Origin: SIG587 sp045649505
Lineage (GTDB): Bacteria > Bacillota > Clostridia > Oscillospirales > Acutalibacteraceae
NCBI GenBank assembly: GCA_045649505.1
Contig: JAZRQA010000015.1
Span: 1 to 13,360, forward strand
DNA: 13,360 nucleotides
Direction: 5' to 3'
Positions within the stretch are counted from its first letter, which is position 1, and the number at the start of each line of letters is the position of its first letter. A program made the position numbers and the translations under genes. The notes under the pieces are model-generated. The model had not been told where the DNA came from. It did not search any database and saw only the letters and a program-made list of their open reading frames with translations. This document shows positions 5,928-12,001 of the stretch, in pieces.

Positions 5928-6707
5928 TTGGAGCAGATAAAAAATATCATGTTAAACTGCGGCGCAGCCGATGTCGGCTTTTGCGATTTTTCCTTTGTTA
6001 GGGACCGCCTTATCCCCTGCTCGGCGGCAAGGCGTCTGCCTAAGGATGCGAGCACAGTTATTGTTGCGGTTTTTCCTTATAAGGTGAAGGCAGCTCCTCC
6101 GGAAAATATATGCCGCTATGCCGCGGTGCCCGACTATCATACCGTTTGCGGCGATATATTAAAAAACGCCGCGGCAAAGCTTTCGTCCCTTTACCGCGAA
6201 AACCAATTCGAGGTTTTTATCGATAATTCACCACTGCCTGAGGTTTTTACAGCCGCCAAAGCAGGTCTTGGCATTGTCGGTGATAACGGACTTCTTATTC
6301 ACCAAAAATACGGAAGCTACGTGTTTTTGGGTGAAATAGTTACCGACCTTCGTTTTGACCTTGCCGATATTGAAATTAAACATTGTAACCGCTGTGGAAA
6401 ATGTGCGAAAGCCTGCCCCGTTGGTCTTAATAAGGAAAACTGTATTTCCAAAATTACCCAGCAAAAGCAGGACCTTACGCCGCAGCAAGCGCAGCTTATT
6501 AAGGAGAATGGCTGTGTGTGGGGATGTGATATTTGCGCGATTGTCTGCCCCGAAAATAAGGATAAGGCGTTTACCGATATTGATGCGTTCGTTTCGGGCT
6601 ACCGCCATCGCTATACCTTAGGCGAAGATATCATAGGGCGCGCCTATGCCTGGCGCGGAAAAAAGATAATCAGCCGCAACGCGCAGTTACTTGAACCTAA
6701 AAAGTGA
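5928..6707 (+). CDS. QueG-like epoxyqueuosine reductase / dicluster iron-sulfur protein
   Basis: QueG uses cobalamin and two [4Fe-4S] clusters to reduce epoxyqueuosine to queuosine in tRNA. This 259-residue protein shows the QueG core: VFIDNSPLPEVFTAAKAGLG (96-115) with Asp99 at the place of the catalytic aspartate, GSYVFLGEIVTDL (129-141), a ferredoxin motif CxxCxxCxxxCP (Cys153, 156, 159, 163) and a second cluster motif at Cys196, 200, 203 and 207, plus Cys172 in NCISKITQ. It is about 120 residues shorter than E. coli QueG (379 residues) because the C-terminal HEAT-like region is missing, so a related reductase with another role is possible. The start is TTG at 5928, 7 nt after AGGGAGG; the longer frame from 5898 includes that ribosome binding site and is rejected. 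Confidence 0.7.
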   Translation: MEQIKNIMLNCGAADVGFCDFSFVRDRLIPCSAARRLPKDASTVIVAVFPYKVKAAPPENICRYAAVPDYHTVCGDILKNAAAKLSSLYRENQFEVFIDNSPLPEVFTAAKAGLGIVGDNGLLIHQKYGSYVFLGEIVTDLRFDLADIEIKHCNRCGKCAKACPVGLNKENCISKITQQKQDLTPQQAQLIKENGCVWGCDICAIVCPENKDKAFTDIDAFVSGYRHRYTLGEDIIGRAYAWRGKKIISRNAQLLEPKK

Positions 6708-8219
6708 TGCAAGCTCGCTTTTTTCGGTCACTCCCGTAAGATTTAGCAGTATTATGTAAACCAAAATACTGCTCAAGAGCAATGCGACCGCAAAGGCAAG
6801 TTCGCTCAAACTCAGAAACTCAAGCGCGCTGCTCAAACCAAAGCAGGTGGCTCCCGATAATGCGGCAGGAAGCAGTACGCTTTTAAAAAACCTCACCTTA
6901 ACGCCTGTGACCTTTATCAGCCTGCCGACATTCATAGCGCAGGTGAATATATTACTCACATACATCACGCCTAAAAATCCCGCCATTCCGTGACGTGGCA
7001 CGATGAACCACACAAGCGCAATGCGTACGGCACAGTCAAAAAAAGAATTTTTAAAGGTGAAGTTTTGCTCATCAAGACCCTTTAATATTCCGTCGCACAC
7101 GCTATCAAGGTACATAAGAGGCGTTAATGGAGCAAGGACAACTATGAGCGAGCCAACGGCATTATCGCCGTAAAAAAGCCTTCCCACCTGCCTTCCGCAG
7201 ACGAGAAAAAATCCACCGAACAGGCACCCCGACAATGCGGTAATCTTAAGACACCGCCGCGTTGCCCAGGCGACCACACCGTTTTGATTTTTTGCCTTTG
7301 CTTCGCATATTTCGGGAATTAAAAGGGTTGAAACCGCGCCGAGCAATGAGCTTGGGAAAAACAGTACGGGAAGCGCCATACCCTTTATCATACCGAACTG
7401 CGAGAGTGCCGCCTCGTTTCCCATACCAAAGGATATAAGCCCCGCAGGCACAAGCATATTTTCAACCGTTCTCAGTGCGGTGTTAAGATAACGCCCACCC
7501 GTAATCGGCGCGCAAATGCGCACAATTTCCCTTAGCACCCCGTAAGGCGGATGTTCTCTGCCAATCAGATTTTTAAGATATTTTTTATCCGCAAGGTAGA
7601 AAAGCAATGTGAGCACAAGGGAAGCCCCCTCCGCCACGGTATCACCGAAAAGCACCGCGGCACAGGTATATTCAAGCCCTCTATGCGCTACTGAGCACAC
7701 TGTGAGCACCACCACACAGATGCGCACTATCTGTTCAAAAATCTGCGAAAAGCTACCCGGTAGGGTTTTGCGCCGCGCTATAAAATATCCCTTTATACAA
7801 GACGATATACCCATAAAGGGCAGGCTGAAGGATAGTGTTTTAAGGGCTGAAACGGCGCGCATATCCCCTATTCCGTAGAGTGCAATCGGACGCGCAAAAA
7901 AATACACCGCCGCCATCGAAAGAGTTGCAATACAAAGGGTAAGCATTATGCTTTTTTGAACAATCTTTAACACCGAATTTTTACTCCCGAAAACAAGCTC
8001 ATCGCTTACAAGACGGGTAACGGCAGTAGATATTCCCGATGTCGCAAAGGTTGCCGCCAGCATATAAACCGAGAAAACAAGCTGGTAAAGTCCCATTCCC
8101 TCGCTCCCCACGGCAGAGGCGAGCCAAACCCTAAAAAATATACCGATAAAACGGAGTATAAGCGAGGTTGCGGTAAGTATTGCCGCATTCTTTAAAAACA
8201 ACACCTTTTTCAAATTCAT
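6687..8219 (-). CDS. MOP-superfamily lipid/oligosaccharide flippase (SpoVB/MurJ-like)
   Basis: A 510-residue polytopic membrane protein with about 14 predicted segments. The N-terminus (FLKNAAILTATSLILRFIGIFFRVWLAS, then GSEGMGLYQLVFSVYMLAATFATSGI) follows the pattern of the polysaccharide biosynthesis/SpoVB branch, whose members move lipid-linked sugars such as lipid II across the membrane. SpoVB itself is needed for spore cortex synthesis; whether this copy is sporulation-specific or general is not shown by the protein alone. The open frame can begin at GTG 8222, but ATG 8219 is more likely. No good ribosome binding site is visible (only GGTG touching the start). A TTGCCG-17-TAACAT promoter (8235-8263) and a CATATATT resembling a sigma-E -10 (8230-8237) both imply a very short leader. 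Its 3' end overlaps queG by 21 bp, convergently. Confidence 0.8.
   Translation of the reverse strand: MNLKKVLFLKNAAILTATSLILRFIGIFFRVWLASAVGSEGMGLYQLVFSVYMLAATFATSGISTAVTRLVSDELVFGSKNSVLKIVQKSIMLTLCIATLSMAAVYFFARPIALYGIGDMRAVSALKTLSFSLPFMGISSCIKGYFIARRKTLPGSFSQIFEQIVRICVVVLTVCSVAHRGLEYTCAAVLFGDTVAEGASLVLTLLFYLADKKYLKNLIGREHPPYGVLREIVRICAPITGGRYLNTALRTVENMLVPAGLISFGMGNEAALSQFGMIKGMALPVLFFPSSLLGAVSTLLIPEICEAKAKNQNGVVAWATRRCLKITALSGCLFGGFFLVCGRQVGRLFYGDNAVGSLIVVLAPLTPLMYLDSVCDGILKGLDEQNFTFKNSFFDCAVRIALVWFIVPRHGMAGFLGVMYVSNIFTCAMNVGRLIKVTGVKVRFFKSVLLPAALSGATCFGLSSALEFLSLSELAFAVALLLSSILVYIILLNLTGVTEKSELASLFRFK
6699..6723 (+). terminator. Weak terminator-like hairpin at the end of queG
   Basis: AAAAAGTG (6699-6706) can pair with CGCTTTTT (6716-6723, one G-U pair) around a 9-nt loop, and the T tract forms the 3' arm. 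It covers the queG stop and the end of the convergent flippase gene. It is A/U-rich and therefore uncertain. Confidence 0.3.
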
Positions 8220-8247
8220 CACCGATATAAATATATGTTATTAACAC

Positions 8248-8276
8248 TTGAAAAAGACGGCAAATAAGGTTAAAAT
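8248..8276 (+). promoter_or_regulatory. Sigma-A promoter of rarA
   Basis: TTGAAA (8248-8253), 17-bp spacer, TAAAAT (8271-8276). Initiation near 8283 leaves about 28 nt of leader with AAAGGAG (8297-8303) 7 nt before the ATG. The region is shared with the divergent flippase gene. Confidence 0.7.
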
Positions 8277-8310
8277 AGTATTTGGATATTAGTTAGAAAG
8301 GAGCCTTGAT

Positions 8311-9573
8311 ATGAGTTCTCCCTTAGCCGACCGTATACGCCCTGAGAAGCTTGAGGATGTGTGCGGTCAAAAGCATATTTTAGGTGAGGGCAAGGTGCTC
8401 TCGGCAATAATTGAATCGGGACAAATACCAAACTTAATATTCTACGGTCCCTCAGGCGTGGGTAAGACCACCGTTGCAAACATAATTGCCGCGCGCTGCG
8501 GCAAAAAGCTGTACCATTTAAACGCCACTACCGCAGGGATTTCTGATATTAAGGAAATCATCTCCTCTCTTGATACTATTGAGGGTATGGGCGGTGTGCT
8601 TTTATACCTTGATGAAATTCAGTATTTCAATAAAAAACAACAACAGATATTGCTTTCATACATAGAAAACGGGGATATCACACTTATTGCCTCCACTACC
8701 GAAAACCCCGCTTTTTATGTCTATTCGGCGGTGCTCAGCCGCTGTACGGTCTTTGAGTTTAAGGCACTAACCACACAGGATATTAATAAAGCCCTCTCGC
8801 GAGCCGCTGTTATTTTGGGTGATGAGCGTGGCGTAAAGATTGAATTTAGGGATAATACCCTTAAAAAAATTGCTATGAGTGCTGCGGGGGATTTAAGGCG
8901 CGCTCTTAACACATTGGAGCTTTGCTCGCTTACCGCAAAGGAAGAAAACGGCATTGTAATTATAGATGATACCCTTTGCGAGCAGCTTCTAAAAAATAAT
9001 TCTGTGCGGTATGACCGCGCAGGTGACGAGCATTACGATATTGTTTCAGCGTACCAAAAATCTATGCGCGGCTCCGACCCCGATGCGGCGGTCTACTACC
9101 TTGCTCGACTTCTTGCCGCAGGGGACCTGCCCAGTGCCTGCCGCAGACTTCTCGTTTGCGCAAGCGAGGATGTTGGCCTTGCCTACCCGCAGATAATACC
9201 TATTGTAAAGGCGGCGGTAGACACCGCTATGATGGTAGGTTTGCCCGAAGCGAGAATACCTCTTGCCGATGCGGTTATTCTGGTTGCCAATTCCCCAAAA
9301 TCCGCCACGGGTCACGATGCAATTAACGCCGCTATGGCGGATGTTGAGGCAGGAATCGGCGGACCTATACCAAGGGCACTGCAAAACAAACACTATGACG
9401 GTGCCGAGGTTAAAAACAAGGGTCAGTTTTATTTGTACCCCCACTCCTTTGATAATCACTATGTTAAGCAGCAATACCTACCCGATGCAATAAAAAATAA
9501 AAAATATTATGTAGCGGGAGATAATAAAACCGAGCAAAGCTTTAAGGAATATTGGGACAAAATAAAGAAATGA
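8311..9573 (+). CDS. rarA: Replication-associated recombination protein A (RarA/MgsA AAA+ ATPase)
   Basis: RarA is an AAA+ ATPase related to clamp loaders and RuvB that acts at stalled replication forks with SSB. The 420-residue protein has the usual length. N-terminal LADRIRPEKLEDVCGQKHILG (5-25) precedes the Walker A box GPSGVGKT (46-53), Walker B LLYLDEIQYFN (97-107, Asp101-Glu102), a sensor 1 segment STTENPAF (128-135) and an Arg finger candidate in LSRC (Arg144). The C-terminal tetramerisation part ends in the family signature YPHSFDNHYVKQQYLP (about 376-391). It has its own promoter and terminator, so it is transcribed alone. Confidence 0.95.
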   Translation: MSSPLADRIRPEKLEDVCGQKHILGEGKVLSAIIESGQIPNLIFYGPSGVGKTTVANIIAARCGKKLYHLNATTAGISDIKEIISSLDTIEGMGGVLLYLDEIQYFNKKQQQILLSYIENGDITLIASTTENPAFYVYSAVLSRCTVFEFKALTTQDINKALSRAAVILGDERGVKIEFRDNTLKKIAMSAAGDLRRALNTLELCSLTAKEENGIVIIDDTLCEQLLKNNSVRYDRAGDEHYDIVSAYQKSMRGSDPDAAVYYLARLLAAGDLPSACRRLLVCASEDVGLAYPQIIPIVKAAVDTAMMVGLPEARIPLADAVILVANSPKSATGHDAINAAMADVEAGIGGPIPRALQNKHYDGAEVKNKGQFYLYPHSFDNHYVKQQYLPDAIKNKKYYVAGDNKTEQSFKEYWDKIKK

Positions 9574-9574
9574 T

Positions 9575-9608
9575 AAAGAGTGAGCGTTTGGCTCACTCTT
9601 TTCTATTT
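9575..9608 (+). terminator. Intrinsic terminator of rarA
   Basis: An 11-bp stem, AAAGAGTGAGC (9575-9585) with GCTCACTCTTT (9591-9601), has loop GTTTG and is followed by a T-rich run to 9608. It starts 2 nt after the rarA stop and ends just before the ribosome binding site of the next gene. Confidence 0.88.
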
Positions 9609-9620
9609 CGGAGGAACAAA

Positions 9621-10025
9621 ATGGAAATCAGACCGCCCAAAGCCGCCCTGTACCTGTGGCAGTTTCGCACCCTTACAGCGGTAATTCTTCTTTATGTGCC
9701 GCTTTCCTTTTTTGGTTTTTACTACAGCCTTGCGCTTTTTCCGCTTTGGGGAATATTTGCTTTTTTTTATCTTCCGCTGTTTTTTAAGGGGTACCGCGTT
9801 AGCATAAATAATGAGAGTATAATTATAGAGTGCGGCGTTATAATAAAGCGCACAAAGGTATACAACCAAAATAATATTATTTATACGAGCAAGATTTGTT
9901 TGCCCGATGCACAGGCATTCGACCTTTGCGCAATAACGCTGCGCTCAATAAGAGCGCAGGACTTTATCGTTGAAGTTCAAAGCCGTGATGCACATCTGCT
10001 TTTTTGTAGGAACTGCCGTGAATAG
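9621..10025 (+). CDS. Small membrane protein with bacterial PH-like domain (YdbS/DUF304 type)
   Basis: A 134-residue protein. Two hydrophobic segments (about 16-34 and 36-55) form a hairpin in the membrane. The following half (about 58-130) begins YRVSINNESIIIECGVIIKRTKVY, the beta-rich opening seen in bacterial PH domain family 2 (DUF304). Such proteins are often encoded in pairs, as with B. subtilis YdbS-YdbT; their biochemical role is poorly known. GGAGGA lies just upstream of ATG 9621. The longer frame that reaches back into rarA (9552) is rejected because it crosses the rarA stop and terminator. No clear promoter is seen in the 47-nt gap, so transcription may come from readthrough or from within rarA. 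Confidence 0.65.
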   Translation: MEIRPPKAALYLWQFRTLTAVILLYVPLSFFGFYYSLALFPLWGIFAFFYLPLFFKGYRVSINNESIIIECGVIIKRTKVYNQNNIIYTSKICLPDAQAFDLCAITLRSIRAQDFIVEVQSRDAHLLFCRNCRE

Positions 10026-10455
10026 AAAAATAAGGGTACACCCCATTCAGTTTTTTAGGTTTTTGCGACCCTTTATCTTTGTGCTTGTTTTTCCTACGCT
10101 TCGGCGCGGTGTTCAGTTTTTGCTCACGGGAGGCTACGATTTTTTTCTGCCTGCCGAGGTTGCTTTAACCGTTACGGTAATTTGCTTTTGCATTTTTAAA
10201 ACACGCAATTTTTCTATTGTCGCCACTAAGGAGTCTCTTCACTTTTATACAGGTAAAATGCTAAAAAGACAAACGGCTCTTAAAATTTCGCACATAAGTC
10301 AGTCAAGCCTTAATTTCTCTGTATTTGACAGAATCTTCGGAACCGCCACATTAAAGATACGAACGGGAGCAAGATTAAAGTTTAAGCCCGATATAGTTTT
10401 AACATTAAAACGAGAGAATGCTTTGTTTCTCGCGCAAATTCTTGGAATAAAATAA
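10018..10455 (+). CDS. Second small membrane protein with PH-like domain (YdbT/DUF304-like)
   Basis: A 145-residue protein with an N-terminal basic segment, hydrophobic stretches near 12-27 and 43-61, then a beta-rich region containing the motif KMLKRQTALKISHISQSS and IFGTATLKIRTG, which resembles the G-x-hhx-R...I..I..v and lfGt..l.I.Ta patterns of bacterial PH domain 2. It starts at GTG 10018, overlapping the previous gene by 8 nt, with TAGGAA about 8 nt upstream. The longer frame from 9970 would start inside the previous gene without a good ribosome binding site. The overlap indicates that the two products are made together and may form a complex. Confidence 0.65.
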   Translation: MNRKIRVHPIQFFRFLRPFIFVLVFPTLRRGVQFLLTGGYDFFLPAEVALTVTVICFCIFKTRNFSIVATKESLHFYTGKMLKRQTALKISHISQSSLNFSVFDRIFGTATLKIRTGARLKFKPDIVLTLKRENALFLAQILGIK

Positions 10456-10474
10456 ATATCCAATACAGATACTA
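10445..10474 (+). promoter_or_regulatory. Candidate sigma-G (forespore) promoter of spoVAE
   Basis: GAATA (10445-10449), exactly 18 bp, GATACTA (10468-10474). The B. subtilis sigma-G consensus is GHATR, 18 bp, CATWHTA; this site matches every position but the first base of the -10. The -35 lies in the last codons of the upstream gene. Initiation at the G or A at 10480-10481 would leave about 11-12 nt before the TTG start, with the ribosome binding site at the very 5' end. spoVA genes are sigma-G dependent in B. subtilis, so the site is in the right place. Confidence 0.6.
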
Positions 10475-10501
10475 CCCTTGAGGTGTTTGTATTGGATATT
10501 T
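10454..10501. repeat. 13-bp perfect inverted repeat around the spoVAE start
   Basis: Arms AAATATCCAATAC (10454-10466) and GTATTGGATATTT (10489-10501) are perfectly complementary and separated by 22 nt. The left arm overlaps the stop codon of the upstream gene (10453-10455). The right arm contains the TTG start of spoVAE (10492-10494), and the loop contains its GAGGTG ribosome binding site (10480-10485). There is no T tract, so it is not a terminator. An RNA that includes both arms would bury the start codon. Confidence 0.85.
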
Positions 10502-10860
10502 TAATTAACTGTATAAAGGCTTTTTTGGTAGGCGGGGCATTTTGCCTTATCGGTCAAATTTTAATTGACTACACAAAGCTCACCCCCGCAAGAATACTTG
10601 TCGGCTATGTCGTTTCGGGTGTTATTTTAACCGCCGTTAAAATCTATGATCCGATTGTTAAATTTGCGGGTGCGGGCGCAACTGTGCCCCTTACCGGCTT
10701 TGGCTACTCCCTTGCCTTAGGCGTGGAAAAGGCGGTCGAGCAGCAGGGGCTTATAGGTGCGCTCACAGGAGGACTTACCGCTACTGCGGCAGGAATTACC
10801 GCGGCTGTTTTTTTCGGGCTCTTAATGGCACTTATTTTCAAGCCAGGAGATAAATCGTAA
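10492..10860 (+). CDS. spoVAE: Stage V sporulation protein AE (SpoVAE)
   Basis: SpoVA proteins form the membrane channel that moves dipicolinic acid into the developing spore and out during germination. The 122-residue product has the SpoVAE signature INCIKAFLVGGAFCLIGQILIDYTKLTPARILVGYVVSGV, a TVPLTGFGYSLALGVEKAVEQQG segment in the middle and four or so hydrophobic segments (about 7-24, 35-50, 62-78 and 92-115). TTG 10492 is preferred as start: it gives MDILINCIKAFLVGG as in homologues and lies 6 nt after GAGGTG. The alternative GTG at 10483 is part of that ribosome binding site. The usual partners spoVAC and spoVAD are not beside it; the upstream genes are the PH-like pair. Confidence 0.9.
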   Translation: MDILINCIKAFLVGGAFCLIGQILIDYTKLTPARILVGYVVSGVILTAVKIYDPIVKFAGAGATVPLTGFGYSLALGVEKAVEQQGLIGALTGGLTATAAGITAAVFFGLLMALIFKPGDKS

Positions 10861-10890
10861 TAAAAAATTTATTACGGTAACAAGCATAAT

Positions 10891-10924
10891 CGAAAAGGCG
10901 AGGTGAGTTAACCTCGCCTTTTCG
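10891..10924 (+). terminator. Intrinsic terminator after spoVAE
   Basis: A 14-bp perfect stem, CGAAAAGGCGAGGT (10891-10904) with ACCTCGCCTTTTCG (10911-10924), has loop GAGTTA. The T run is within the 3' arm (TTTT). It lies 30 nt after the stop. Because the outer stem is A/T-symmetric it could work on both strands. Confidence 0.85.
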
Positions 10925-10938
10925 CTATGATTTGGCAG

Positions 10939-10967
10939 TTGACATAGTTTGTTATACATCGTATAAT
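10939..10967 (+). promoter_or_regulatory. Full-consensus sigma-A promoter of the glycosyltransferase operon
   Basis: TTGACA (10939-10944), 17-bp spacer, TATAAT (10962-10967): both boxes and the spacing are perfect. Initiation near 10974 gives a leader of about 47 nt, with AGAGAGGA (11003-11010) 10 nt before the ATG. No operator-like dyad is evident in the leader. Confidence 0.92.
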
Positions 10968-11020
10968 ATTTAAATAGCATATAGTCTATACTTATATATA
11001 ACAGAGAGGAAACAGTTTTT

Positions 11021-11971
11021 ATGATTGATAAAATTGCGGTTCTTATTCCTTGTTATAATGAAAGCGCAACCATTGCGAAGGTTGTTGCCGATTTCCGCGA
11101 TGCATTGCCTGAAGCAACCATTTATGTATATGATAACAACTCTACGGACAATACCGCCGAAATCGCAAAACAGGCGGGAGCTATTGTGCGCTATGAGCGA
11201 AAGCAGGGCAAAGGAAATGTTATTAGAACTATGTTTCGCGAAATAGATGCGCAGGCATATTTAATGATTGATGGAGATGATACCTATCCTGCGCATAGCG
11301 CACGGGAAATGGTCAATCTCATACTGCAGGGCACCGCCCATATGGTGGTTGGTGATCGTCTTTCCTCTACATACTTTACCGAGAATAAAAGACTTTTTCA
11401 TAATTTCGGAAACTCATTTGTCCGCTGGGCAGTCAACCGTATTTTCAAATCGGATATACAGGATATAATGACGGGGTATCGCGCGTTTAGTTATGAGTTT
11501 GTGAAATCTTTTCCCGTGATATCAAAAAACTTTGAGATTGAAACAGAGATGACCATTCACGCGGTTGATAAAAACCTTTCTGTAGCAAATGTAGTCGTCG
11601 ATTATCGTGATCGTCAGGAAGGCAGCGTTTCAAAGCTCAATACAATTAAGGATGGCGTTAAGGTTATCGGTACAATTATACGGCTTTTTAAAAACTATCG
11701 TCCCTTTATCTTCTTCACATGGATATCCTTTGCATTACTGGTTATTTCCCTGGCCTTTTTATGCCCTGTATTTATCAGGTATCTCATCGAAGGTGTTGTT
11801 ACGCGTATACCCACTCTGATTGCCTGCGGATTCACCTTGATTGCAGCATTGATTTGTTGGTTTTCGGGCATTATCCTTTCTACGCTGGTATCACAAAACA
11901 GGCAAAATTTTGAATTTCATTTGCACTCTGCCTCTAATCGGTTTAAGGATATCAACAACCCTCAGGAATAA
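11021..11971 (+). CDS. Family 2 glycosyltransferase, DPM1/GtrB-like, membrane-anchored
   Basis: A 316-residue enzyme predicted to move a sugar from a nucleotide sugar to a polyprenyl phosphate on the cytoplasmic face of the membrane. The GT-A domain starts VLIPCYNESATI (7-18), with YDNNSTDNT (37-45) and the metal-binding MIDGDDTYP (82-90). MTGYRAFS (150-157), FEIETEM (171-177) and YRDRQEGSVSKLNTIKDG (195-212) are the acceptor-side motifs typical of the DPM1/GtrB group. Two C-terminal membrane segments (about 229-251 and 264-290) are the usual anchor of GtrB-like members. A large membrane protein gene follows after 30 nt. The lipid-linked sugar made here could feed that protein; the sugar is not known. 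Confidence 0.88.
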   Translation: MIDKIAVLIPCYNESATIAKVVADFRDALPEATIYVYDNNSTDNTAEIAKQAGAIVRYERKQGKGNVIRTMFREIDAQAYLMIDGDDTYPAHSAREMVNLILQGTAHMVVGDRLSSTYFTENKRLFHNFGNSFVRWAVNRIFKSDIQDIMTGYRAFSYEFVKSFPVISKNFEIETEMTIHAVDKNLSVANVVVDYRDRQEGSVSKLNTIKDGVKVIGTIIRLFKNYRPFIFFTWISFALLVISLAFLCPVFIRYLIEGVVTRIPTLIACGFTLIAALICWFSGIILSTLVSQNRQNFEFHLHSASNRFKDINNPQE

Positions 11972-12001
11972 CCCGTAATACTTATTCAAAGGAAGATAAT
12001 A

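Noticed and set aside
9552..9620. Upstream extension of the first PH-like gene into rarA
   Set aside because: It would cross the rarA stop and terminator hairpin, whereas GGAGGA directly precedes ATG 9621.
9970..10017. Upstream extension of the second PH-like gene
   Set aside because: There is no suitable ribosome binding site; GTG 10018 has TAGGAA upstream and the short overlap typical of coupled genes.
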